17,377 nucleotides of DNA from CAYNNP01 sp964398215 (lineage in GTDB: Bacteria > Planctomycetota > Planctomycetia > Pirellulales > Pirellulaceae): assembly GCA_964398215.1 (NCBI GenBank), contig CAYNNP010000140.1:1-17377 (forward strand). The letters are read 5' to 3'. A program made the position numbers and the translations under genes. This document shows positions 1-7,900 of the stretch, in pieces (the first letter of the stretch is position 1; each line of letters begins with the position of its first letter). Below the pieces are notes generated by a model. That model did no database searches. It was not told the origin of the DNA and worked only from the letters and a program-made list of their open reading frames with translations.

Positions 1-134
1 TTTTCCTCACGCGAACTCAAATCCAAGATAGTGAAAATTCGGAAGAATCCCGCCAACTCTCGTTGGGATTTTCCCCGGAACCTGGCATCGTAGTAGTCCG
101 CGACGAATCCCAAATGAACATCTACGGCAGATGA
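1..134 (+). CDS. 3' end of an unidentified protein (partial, runs off the left edge)
   Basis: An open frame enters from the left edge (codon phase starting at base 3) and ends with TGA at 132-134, giving 43 residues. The peptide is of mixed composition and ends in a plausible beta strand and tail (GIVVVRDESQMNIYGR). Codon choice resembles the complete genes nearby, while the other two frames on this strand hit stops sooner. It is too short to assign to a family and I do not recognise it. No start is visible because the gene begins outside the window. An alternative is chance openness, since 43 codons without a stop is not rare at about 50% GC; protein-like composition tips the balance. Confidence 0.45.
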   Translation, partial: FLTRTQIQDSENSEESRQLSLGFSPEPGIVVVRDESQMNIYGR

Positions 135-467
135 TATCCGATTCAACGAAGGTGGATTCGATTTGTCCCCTGCCCAGCCAACGCCTCCATTGTGTCGCAG
201 AGATTACGCTATCAACGACGTTTCTACTTGCGTCCGAAGTTCTGGCAATTGCAGCGTTTGCTTGGTCCGGCCTACCCCAGCGCTTTTTCAGCCTGGGTCA
301 AACTCACAGATTAAATTGTAAAAAATACTTGTTGTTGCTTAAACGCAACGTACTGTTCAATAATCCGTTCAGGTAATCACGGTCGCGTCGGGGGGTGCCG
401 ACCGTGATCGCCTGACGTGAGTGCTTTCCAAGCAAGCGGGTCCCGGAAAACGATCCGAAGATTTCTT
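135..467. other. Intergenic region with one strong hairpin
   Basis: Between the partial left-edge gene and the small hypothetical protein I see no convincing coding region. An 81-codon frame at 131-376 has a skewed, low-complexity translation with no recognisable features and is not called. Bases 311-365 are AT-rich. The only clear structure is the inverted repeat at 370-414, annotated separately. Confidence 0.5.
370..414. repeat. Long-arm hairpin (inverted repeat)
   Basis: Arms 370-385 (CAGGTAATCACGGTCG) and 399-414 (CGACCGTGATCGCCTG) pair with 14 Watson-Crick pairs, one G-T pair and one mismatch, enclosing a 13-base G-rich loop. No T-run follows on either side within 10 bases, so it is not a classical intrinsic terminator. 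It ends only 3 bases before a GTG in frame with the downstream gene, so the GTG is unlikely to be the start. It could be a REP-like repeat, a processing site, or a terminator-like 3' end for the left-edge gene. Confidence 0.6.
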
Positions 468-815
468 ATGAACTGTCAGCAATTAGCAGCGCGTCTATCT
501 TCACTACAGCCAGAATTGGCTCCATCAGATGTCGCGCGCCTCTGTCTCTTGATCTTTCAGAACTGCCCTGATCCAAATCAACTTTCTGACGAAGCCTATT
601 TGATGGACCAATGGCGAAGCGTCGCTTTTCGCCTTGAGATTGCATCTCAACAACATCTTGGACTGACAGAAGAACTTGAGAATTGGTGCAAAGATGGCCC
701 AATGCAATTTTCGCCGGATCAGCTCTGGACGCTGATTCGTGGAATCAAAGTCCAAAGCAACTATCTGGACTTGTACATTGAATCCAATCCGCCGGAATCA
801 ACACTCGTCTACTAG
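468..815 (+). CDS. Small hypothetical protein, probably cytosolic
   Basis: This encodes 115 residues from ATG at 468. The frame is open back to a GTG at 417, but that start would abut the 370-414 hairpin, and the protein pattern looks natural only from MNCQQLAARL onward. The product is predicted to be mainly helical and acidic, with a repeated leucine pattern (LAARLSSLQPEL, DVARLCLLIF), Trp residues and a Cys-rich middle. It has no signal peptide or membrane segment. I do not recognise the family and assign no function. It stands alone: a hairpin lies upstream, and 13 bases after its stop the nested repeat element begins, whose outer stem could help end its transcript. Existence of the gene is likely but not certain. 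Confidence 0.62.
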   Translation: MNCQQLAARLSSLQPELAPSDVARLCLLIFQNCPDPNQLSDEAYLMDQWRSVAFRLEIASQQHLGLTEELENWCKDGPMQFSPDQLWTLIRGIKVQSNYLDLYIESNPPESTLVY

Positions 816-828
816 TGCTAGGGCACAG

Positions 829-931
829 CAGTTTTTCAAACTGCTTAAAGTAGCTCGGCTCTCCGAGCCGAGAAATCGGCAGGTCTCGGCTGGGACAGCC
901 GAGCTACTATGTTGCCTTCCTTGAAAAACTG
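829..931. repeat. Nested palindromic repeat element, MITE/REP-like
   Basis: A perfect 11-bp outer inverted repeat (CAGTTTTTCAA 829-839 with TTGAAAAACTG 921-931) encloses a perfect 11-bp inner one (GTAGCTCGGCT 850-860 with AGCCGAGCTAC 897-907). Each inner arm can also fold locally: CTCGGCT 854-860 with AGCCGAG 866-872, and CTCGGCT with AGCCGAG again within 885-903. The element is about 103 bp, non-coding, and lies between two + strand genes. Its compact two-level symmetry suggests a mobile miniature element or a dispersed intergenic repeat. My impression that similar CTCGGCT/AGCCGAG repeats are common in planctomycete genomes comes from memory and is not tested here. Confidence 0.75.
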
Positions 932-1046
932 ACTTGACCTAGGCGTCTTGGCGACTTACTCCACGCGTTTCTCGCGAAATGTATTGCTGATTTGACTCAC
1001 CGAACCTGAAGGGGCGAAAGCCCGTAACCCGCTCGTCTTGTTCGGC

Positions 1047-1052
1047 TATAAT
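1047..1052 (+). promoter_or_regulatory. Possible -10 box upstream of the caspase-like gene
   Basis: A perfect TATAAT lies 111 bases before the caspase-like start codon, in the 230-base gap after the nested repeat. No good -35 hexamer sits 16-18 bases upstream (the bases there read near GTAACC), and there is no TG extension. It is the best promoter-like sequence in the gap but is weak evidence by itself. Confidence 0.25.
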
Positions 1053-1162
1053 CTTCGTTGATGTAAAGAATTGCAGCAAACCCAGCGATTGGCTGATGCT
1101 ACGTTGGACCGCGTGCGGTCGCGTCATCCACCAATCATTATCTGAAAAAATGAGCACCCCAA

Positions 1163-2443
1163 ATGTTACGTACGCGCGCTTTATTCGCAGGATGGGTTGT
1201 TGTGTTGTTGGTTTCTCCAATGGTACAGCGATCGAGTTTCGCGAGCGATCTGTTTGTCGTTTCAGTGGGCGTTGAACCCTCGCTCTCTGCAAATGGGCAG
1301 CGTGATTTATATGGCTGGGATGCGGGGTACATTCGCCGCGCACTGGTTAGTGCCGAACCACTTTACGACACGGTCCATAGCCGAGTCCTGCAGGGCAAAG
1401 ACGCGCATCTGCAGAACGTAACCGACGCACTTGAATGGCTGCAGAAGCAGGTGAAACCAGCCGATACTGCTGTGGTCTTCTTTTCTGCGCACGGTGACCT
1501 TGATAAGAAACGTGGGTTTTATATCCACCTGGCGCAAAGCCCTGGGCAAGCGACTCAGTTGTGGGGAACGGAATTAAGATCCGCGCTGAATAAACTGCCA
1601 GGAAAAGTCGCCGTTCTTTTGGATACTTGTCACTCGGGCGCCGCGCTGCCACCTGAAAGCGAGCGGGTCGGCAAAACCAATGACCAAGTGCATTGGCTGT
1701 CTGCCTGCAAATCGACAGAGCTTTCGTTCGGGCAATCCAAAGATCGTAAACAGCCTCATGGCCACTTCGTTGTGGCCGTGTGCGAAGGGCTGAGAGGCGC
1801 GGCTGACAGTGATCACAATGGAATCGTGACCTTTAGCGAGCTCGCCGATTTTGTTCCTGCTTGCGCGTCGAGATTGGATCGACGCCAACGCGCTGTTTCA
1901 TACAAACCCAAAGGCCAGTCGATTGAACTAGCGGTAGTCGATCGTGCTTTCGCGCCAGTCAAACGGACTCACAAAACAGTTCCGCACGACCCAGCAAACA
2001 CGCGCAATCCATTCGGATATGTGGATATCATCAATCCGTTCGGTAGCGAATCTGTCAATTTCGCTGAACAAGTCAAACTGGCGGGAGCCGACGACGATGC
2101 GAATGCGGAACAATGGAGCACTTTCCGATCGGCCGAAACTGATATCGCCGGACCGTGGAATGGCCGATGGAACTATGAAACGTCGCCGCAGGAATGGAAA
2201 GCTGGCAGGGCAAGGGTTCAGATTATCAAGGATCGCGTTTTCATCGGCTACTACGATGACAGTGGAACTTATCTGATCGAAGCAAAGAGAACGGGGGACC
2301 GTTTGATCGGCAGCTATCAGTCCGTTAAACCGTTAGGTCGATCAACGCCGTGGGTTGGACGAATCGTCAGCCCCACGCGAATCGACGGAAGCTGGATCAG
2401 CGGACGTTGGGACCTGCGCCGAAAGCCGGTTCGCAAAAAATAG
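1163..2443 (+). CDS. Exported caspase-like (peptidase C14 fold) protein with EF-hand-type loop
   Basis: This 426-residue protein starts at ATG 1163. Residues 1-28 look like a Sec signal peptide, with a basic N-end, hydrophobic WVVVLLV core and small residues before a likely cut near FAS-D. The caspase fold spans about 28-260. Its catalytic dyad is visible as His110 in FFSAHGD and Cys156 in LLDTCHSGAA, each following a hydrophobic strand as in metacaspases and paracaspases. Residues 215-226 (DSDHNGIVTFSE) match a calcium-binding EF-hand loop, which suggests Ca-dependent activity. Residues 328-420 form a separate beta-rich, Trp/Gly-rich domain (GPWNGRW, GSWISGRWDL) that I cannot name. NPFG occurs twice at 282-294. 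The gene converges on the DUF6807 gene with 6 bases between stops. Peptidase activity and substrate are inferred. Confidence 0.88.
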   Translation: MLRTRALFAGWVVVLLVSPMVQRSSFASDLFVVSVGVEPSLSANGQRDLYGWDAGYIRRALVSAEPLYDTVHSRVLQGKDAHLQNVTDALEWLQKQVKPADTAVVFFSAHGDLDKKRGFYIHLAQSPGQATQLWGTELRSALNKLPGKVAVLLDTCHSGAALPPESERVGKTNDQVHWLSACKSTELSFGQSKDRKQPHGHFVVAVCEGLRGAADSDHNGIVTFSELADFVPACASRLDRRQRAVSYKPKGQSIELAVVDRAFAPVKRTHKTVPHDPANTRNPFGYVDIINPFGSESVNFAEQVKLAGADDDANAEQWSTFRSAETDIAGPWNGRWNYETSPQEWKAGRARVQIIKDRVFIGYYDDSGTYLIEAKRTGDRLIGSYQSVKPLGRSTPWVGRIVSPTRIDGSWISGRWDLRRKPVRKK

Positions 2444-2449
2444 ACATCG

Positions 2450-3415
2450 TTACTTGAGCGTTTTGGTAAATGCGTCGTAACGAGATTGAATGTCTTCCAC
2501 CTTGGGCGAGTCTCCTTCGCTGACGACTAGGCGATAGGACAACTTCAATGGACGGTCTGCCTTGATGGTCGTCTTGAAGAACGTGCCAAAGCGTCCATAG
2601 GGTCGTTCAGAAAACAAAGCCGGCTTGGGCAACGTCGGGTTGTCAAAATATTCGATCGTGTAGCGTTTCCCGTTCAGCTCATACGTCTCGGCGAACCAAC
2701 TCAAATTGATATGTGGCGGCGGATCACCTTTATCGCCAACTTGAATCGCCTCTTTGGCTTGTGGAAAGTTGGCTGGGCGCAAAAATCGTGCTCCGTTGGC
2801 GTCTGCGACAGCTTGAGCGGCTCGGAACTGAAAACCTGCGTGTTGCCGGTCTCCATTGAGTTTGATTTCGCCCACGGCGCTTTCTAGCGTTGACGCCCAA
2901 TCGATCTGCCAGCCTTTTGTGTTCGGTTCTCGTACCACGCTGACGGTTCGAGTCTCGCGAATCACAGGTTTATCATCGCGATCGTTCCAATGAATTTCAG
3001 ATGACATGGTCCCGCCGCTCTCATTGGCGGTTTGTGAAAGGAAACTGATATGACGAAGGTGTGCTCCGTTCTTGCAGTGCCAAAAATCCAACTGTTTGCC
3101 ATCGCCAAATGATGTTTTGTTCCAGCCGACAAACATCCCGCGGTGATGTGTGAACTTCCCGCCGGCGCCTTTGGTGATGACTTCGCCAGATTGAGGGCCA
3201 AAGACGTGATGGAAAACTTTGTAAGTATCGTGGACGCTTTCTTTGGTTGATTTGTCGTAGGCGAACATATAACGGATCACCGATTTCTCACCAAACATCA
3301 GGTCGCTCGTTCCAGCGGCTTTGTCTGTCTTCCAGTGGAACGTGTCTTGAGACATCGCACTGGAACAGGCTAGTGCGAAAACAAAGCAGCAAAGAAGCGG
3401 TGTGATGCGTTTCAT
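2450..3415 (-). CDS. DUF6807 family (formerly 'PmoA') secreted protein
   Basis: This 321-residue protein starts at ATG 3415 and has an N-terminal signal peptide (MKRITPLLCCFVFALACSSAMS, possible cut near residue 22). The rest matches the DUF6807 family. It has the HHRGMFVGW signature at 90-98, a following FWHC segment, an NGDRQHAGFQFRAA stretch in the second half, and a PYGRFGTFF segment near the C-terminus. The old family name 'methane oxygenase PmoA' is a misannotation; this is not a particulate methane monooxygenase subunit. The family is abundant in planctomycetes and relatives, often near carbohydrate-breakdown genes. Its biochemical role is not established, and a periplasmic sugar- or polysaccharide-related role is inference. 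It lies 136 bases after the NRPS operon on the same strand, with its own structured leader, so it is probably transcribed separately. Confidence 0.88.
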   Translation of the reverse strand: MKRITPLLCCFVFALACSSAMSQDTFHWKTDKAAGTSDLMFGEKSVIRYMFAYDKSTKESVHDTYKVFHHVFGPQSGEVITKGAGGKFTHHRGMFVGWNKTSFGDGKQLDFWHCKNGAHLRHISFLSQTANESGGTMSSEIHWNDRDDKPVIRETRTVSVVREPNTKGWQIDWASTLESAVGEIKLNGDRQHAGFQFRAAQAVADANGARFLRPANFPQAKEAIQVGDKGDPPPHINLSWFAETYELNGKRYTIEYFDNPTLPKPALFSERPYGRFGTFFKTTIKADRPLKLSYRLVVSEGDSPKVEDIQSRYDAFTKTLK

Positions 3416-3427
3416 GAATCTTTATTA

Positions 3428-3546
3428 GTGAGAGTTATCCGAGCGTTGGTTTGTGATTGTAACCAATGCTGGCTGGCTCGGGATTTTTTAGGCCCGCGGC
3501 CCACACAACCCGTAGCGGTTTCCATAACAAAACTCTCACCAACGCT
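3428..3546. repeat. Interleaved inverted repeats in the gap between the thioesterase and DUF6807 genes
   Basis: Two perfect 9-bp complementary pairs occupy this 136-base gap: GTGAGAGTT (3428-3436) with AACTCTCAC (3531-3539), and AGCGTTGGT (3442-3450) with ACCAACGCT (3538-3546). Their order is A-B-A'-B' rather than nested, so they cannot form one simple hairpin. They are either pseudoknot-like or alternative. The centre holds a GC-rich CCCGCGG segment next to a T6 run (3483-3490). The gap has no coding potential. Confidence 0.5.
3456..3461 (-). promoter_or_regulatory. Possible -10 box for the DUF6807 gene
   Basis: Reading the minus strand, TACAAT lies 41 bases before the DUF6807 ATG at 3415. 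No recognisable -35 hexamer is seen 17 bases upstream. Its position is reasonable for a promoter separate from the NRPS operon, but the evidence is only one hexamer. Confidence 0.2.
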
Positions 3547-3551
3547 GGACG

Positions 3552-4967
3552 TTATCCGGTCAGCAGTACTTGATTCAAACTTTCTGCAAGTCGATATGCG
3601 TGCGGCGGTTGTACGCACTGATCATGGTTTCCGTCGATTGAATGCGTCTGAATTCGCTCTCCGACCAAATACTTCCATCCGTAGGTAGGTTCAACGTATC
3701 GAGCGCCGATCAGCATTTCATTTTTACTTCGGAACAAGTGCATGACTTGATCCGATTGGGCAATTTGATAGTCAAAGTATCGACGCACGTTCTGTTGAAT
3801 CAATTCTGGTGGACCCATATTCTCTGCGAATTGAAACTCACCGACTTCTTGTGGCTTGCCCGAGACGCTACGGAATAGTTTTTGGGCAAGTGATTTTGCA
3901 AGCTGCCCCATCGATTCGTTATTGCCCAGCCCGCCAATCCGGTTGATCAATCGTCGATGCATTCCTCGAGTCGCCGCGATCGCGCGTTGGCCAGTCGACG
4001 CGTGCCGAAAAGAGGCTTCGGTTCCAAAGTCGATGACGCACAGAACATCGACGGGTTTGTTACGCTGCTGCATCTGTTGGCAAATTTCGTACCCCAACAG
4101 TGCTCCCCAACAAAACGAAACGACGTAGTGCGGGCCAATGGGGTCATGGTCCAACCATTGGTCAACATAGGCAGCAGCCATTTCACCGAGCGAACGTTTT
4201 TCGGCAAGCTCCGCTGGGTCCCAAGTCTGTTGGGTTACGAATTGAGCAAGCCGTGTGTCAAGATGTTGCGACAAATGGTTTGCATAATGGCATTGGCCGC
4301 CAATCTCGTGTGCGAATAAAACAGAACCTTGCGCTATGCCGGATCGAATCTCTAATACTTGTTCGGAACGTTGCGTGGTACTTTCAGGCGACGCCTTTTG
4401 TGATGCGTTGGTTTTGTTGCGGTCGATTTCAATCAGTTCGCTTAGTGACGATGTCGAAAGCACATCGCTTGGGTCGATCGAAAAACCTTGCTTACGCGCA
4501 ACCGCGACAAACTGAATACTAGAAAACGAGTCTCCACCCAAGTCAGCAAAACTGTCCGATGGTCGAGCGATTTTGCATCCAAGGATCGACTCGCATAAAC
4601 GGCAGAGGCGAGCGACGTCGGGATCCACTTGATCTGGGGCGGATCGCTGGTGGGCGGTTTCTGGAATTTGATCAAGTAACTGGCTGCGGTCGATTTTTCC
4701 GTTTGCGTTTTTGGGTAACGCATTCACCAAGTTGATTGCGCGCGGCACCAAAGCTGATGGAAGCCGCCCAGACAATTCAGTCCGAATAGATTTTGCCGTT
4801 TGATTCACGTCGCTGCAAACCACCCACGCAGTTAGCTGATTGGAACCAGGATTACGGCTCTCATCAGCCGGCAAATCGTTTCGCCGCTCGTTGATGCGTT
4901 TCTGCAACAGAGCTCTCTGGCTGGCAGAGAGGTTCTGTATGCGATGGAGCGCTTCATCATGATTCAT
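3552..4967 (-). CDS. NRPS termination protein: adenylation C-terminal subdomain - PCP - thioesterase (Cys nucleophile)
   Basis: This 471-residue protein has an N-terminal helical linker (LSASQRALLQKRI, 13-25). Residues 45-100 are the end of an adenylation domain only: a QLTAWVV strand, A9-like LPSALVP, and A10 NANGKID with catalytic Lys91. The PCP spans about 112-185, with LGGDS and the phosphopantetheine Ser147. A type I thioesterase spans about 205-470. Its nucleophile elbow reads S-F-C-W-G (284-288), so Cys286 replaces the usual Ser; the likely acid is Asp313 and the base His448 (GNHDQC). The ATG at 4967 overlaps the end of the large NRPS by 11 bases, with a GAGAG possible Shine-Dalgarno. 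An in-frame TGA two codons upstream of the ATG rules out a longer protein. It must complete the second adenylation domain of the preceding protein in trans and release the finished peptide. Confidence 0.9.
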   Translation of the reverse strand: MNHDEALHRIQNLSASQRALLQKRINERRNDLPADESRNPGSNQLTAWVVCSDVNQTAKSIRTELSGRLPSALVPRAINLVNALPKNANGKIDRSQLLDQIPETAHQRSAPDQVDPDVARLCRLCESILGCKIARPSDSFADLGGDSFSSIQFVAVARKQGFSIDPSDVLSTSSLSELIEIDRNKTNASQKASPESTTQRSEQVLEIRSGIAQGSVLFAHEIGGQCHYANHLSQHLDTRLAQFVTQQTWDPAELAEKRSLGEMAAAYVDQWLDHDPIGPHYVVSFCWGALLGYEICQQMQQRNKPVDVLCVIDFGTEASFRHASTGQRAIAATRGMHRRLINRIGGLGNNESMGQLAKSLAQKLFRSVSGKPQEVGEFQFAENMGPPELIQQNVRRYFDYQIAQSDQVMHLFRSKNEMLIGARYVEPTYGWKYLVGERIQTHSIDGNHDQCVQPPHAYRLAESLNQVLLTG

Positions 4968-7900
4968 TTTCAGCTCTCGACTTTGTTGCGCCCAAAAGGA
5001 CCATCGAATTTGACCACCACGCGTCTTTGGTATCTGGCGGCACAGCCAGCGTTTGGACCTTCATCCGAATTTCTTCAAAATGCTTGAACAGGCTACGTTG
5101 GTGCCGACGTGCCAAAGAATCGATCTCGGTTGTCAAATACGTGAACACACCGCCGGGCCGAAGCAGTTTGGCAGCAACTGGAAAGAAGTGTTCCGCGAAT
5201 GTTGCACTGCCCGCGACGTACTGCATGAATTCTTGTTCGTTCATCGGAAACGCATGAAAGAAAATGCCGTCATAGGTTTTCAATTGGTCCAGCGTGTCTT
5301 GCCATAGCCCGGTCACGAGTCGAATGTCTTTGCTGGCGTGCCGTTGCCTCCAAGGATGGAAGTGTTGTTGGATACTGTGCGGGTTGACTTCAACAATCGT
5401 GTGCGAGCGGACACCGCGTTCTTGGATCAACTGGGCAGAAACGCCTCGGCCAAATCCAATCTCCAAGATGTCGCCGCCACTCTCTGTGACCCAATCTGCC
5501 ATCCCGGACATCAACGGAATCTGCCAGTCCTCCATGATCTCTTGATCCTCCAGTTCTTCGTTCACCAAGTCTTTGGGCAGGTGCGGGGAGTCACTGCCGG
5601 GCACCATTCCCGATGCAATTTCGCCAAGCGATTCGAAATTGCTGGCTGTTTCGTTTAGGAGTTGATCAAGCATCCATTTGCGTTGTCGCGAATGCGGCGT
5701 CTTGATCAATTCATTGAGTTCACCTGCGATTGAAACCGAAAATCGATCGCCTTGGAATTCGACTCGGTCGGTAGGTACGGATGTCGATTCAACTTCGGCA
5801 AGCAATTGTTGACTGATATCGTCCGGCAAAGCCGCCAGTTGATGCTCCAGAGTACTGGGACTCTGCTGCTGCACAACTGCAACAGCGACTTCGGTGACAC
5901 CATCGATCTTGGCGATTGCCGATTCGATCGCTCCCAGCTCAACCCGATGACCATTGATTTTGACTTGATGATCTAGCCGGCCTACGAAGATCAACATCCC
6001 CTGGGGGTTGATGACCGCCAAGTCTCCCGTTCGGTAGAATCGCTTGCCATCGATTTGCACGAAACGTTCGTCCGTCAATTTGGGCTGACCGATGTATCCT
6101 TTCGCCAAACGCTGGCCACCTACAAAAATTTCGCCAGCAACTCCAATCGGCACTTGGCGGAGGTCTTTATCCAGCAGCCGGATCGTCGCGCCACCAACGG
6201 ACTTGCCGATTGAAACTTGGCTGACATCTGAATGGACTTCGGTCGCCGTACACCAAACCGATGCTTCAGTCGGACCGTACTCGTTGAACATCGCTGTGCC
6301 CGGCAAAACCCGGTGATGCGTTTTTACGGTTGAAAGCGACAGGGATTCGCCGGCAAGAATGACCCGCGAAAGCGATGAAAGTTGCTGATGGTCGCCGAAT
6401 CGCAGCAGCAAGTCGTACAGCGATGGTAAGCACAGCGTGTCTGAGATTTCTTGCCGACAAATCAGCTCCGATAGTTTCGCGATGTCTTGAAGTTCTGAAT
6501 CTGCAATCACGAGCGTGCCACCGGTAGTGAGCGTCCAAAACAATCCGGCTACTGAACTATCGAACCAAAACGGCGAGACCATTAGGAAGCGTTTGGGACT
6601 GCCTTGATAGAATTCGTTGCGGGCGTCGGTGCTGAGCGCAAGGGCCTGATGGGAGACTGCCACTCCCTTTGGCTGACCAGATGAACCAGAAGTGAAAATC
6701 ACGTACGCTGAATCTGTTTGCTTTATCTGGACTGGTTCGGTCAAGCTGCCGGGCTGTGCCGCTGTTGATGGATCATGCAGCGAGAGTCGTATGCAGTTTT
6801 GCGGAAGTATGCTTTCGGAATCACGATTGTCGACGACAGTTTCGATGCTGAGCGATTCCAGTTGTTCGCCGATGTGAGCAGTTGGGCTTGAAGGGTTGAT
6901 TGGAACGTAGGCAAGACCAGCTTTTAGGATGCCCAAAATTCCGACTACCGTTTCCACCGATCTGCTGGCCATGATCGCGACAAGCCCGTTGGCGGGGCGT
7001 CGCTTCCGCAACGAGTTGGCGATTCGGTTCGCAGCGCTATCGAGATCTTGATAAGTCAAACTGGTGTTTTGATCTACCAAGGCGGTTGCATGAGGCTGCG
7101 TATTGGCCATACGCATGATTTCGTCGACGACGTTGGTGTCGGAGTCGCGCAGAGTATCTGAGTCACTAACAATCGCGTGAGCCTGTTGGTCCGCAGAAGT
7201 CAGCAACTGGACATCAGCGACGGGAGCATCCGGACTTGCTGCAAATTGTTCTACTATCTTCAACCAGTGGTTCTTGATTCTGCCTGCGTCGTCGACAGAA
7301 AAACGCCTGCCAAATTCGATCGAAAATTCAAACTGATCAGTTTCGGTGACGAATAGCGTTAGGTCAAACTTTGGCATGCCCAAGTCGCCAACGGTCACGT
7401 TTGCGGTCAGCCCGTCACCTAACTCAACGCTACCGATCGTTGACTGCATCACCAGCATCGTCTGCAACCGGTGTGGCCAAGCTTGGCTTGTGTTGCTGGG
7501 ATCAATGGATTGAATGAATCGCCGGTGACTTTGCTGAAGCAGTTCGTTGAAGTTGCCTGCGGGGGAAACTTCGACTGGTACCCGAAGCGTATCGAGAAAG
7601 TAACCTACCGCCTTTGCGTCGCCAGCGTTCCGCTGAGACACCGGCATGCCGATGACAAACTTTTCCGATCCGCTGTAGCGTTCCAGCAATGAGGAAAACG
7701 CGGCTAGGAACCAGGCTGATGCTGGCACACTCGCTGAGCGGCAATGTGATTTGATTCGCTCGCTTAATTCTTGCCCAATCGCAAAATCAATGATGCTTTT
7801 ATGGTCGTGTGATTCGGCCGAAAAGCCCATCGGCAAACTGATCGCAGGGTCGCAGCCTTCATATAGTGAATCGGCTGAGTCAGAAAAAGGCAGTGCGTTA

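Noticed and set aside
335..364. Promoter-like TTGCTT with AATAAT 18 bases later
   Set aside because: Both hexamers are poor and the area is AT-rich, so the match is expected by chance.
131..376. 81-codon open frame on the + strand
   Set aside because: It overlaps the stop of the left-edge gene, its translation is compositionally unnatural with a basic, low-information tail, and it runs into the 370-414 hairpin. No family features are visible.
829..931. CRISPR array or tandem repeat
   Set aside because: The repeated CTCGGCT units are parts of inverted repeats, with no regularly spaced direct repeats or spacers.
939..1343. 134-codon open frame on the minus strand
   Set aside because: It overlaps the well-supported start of the caspase-like gene, and its translation has no domain-like pattern.
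2450..3415. Methane monooxygenase subunit (suggested by the old PmoA family name)
   Set aside because: The protein is a secreted, non-membrane DUF6807 member with HHRGMFVGW. It lacks membrane helices and any pMMO-like feature, and the name is a known misannotation.
4954..4971. Simple sequencing frameshift joining the large NRPS and the A-PCP-TE protein
   Set aside because: It is not fully excluded. It is disfavoured because the upstream frame ends in tandem TGA codons, the second frame has its own ATG with a possible ribosome site, and a TGA lies two codons before that ATG.
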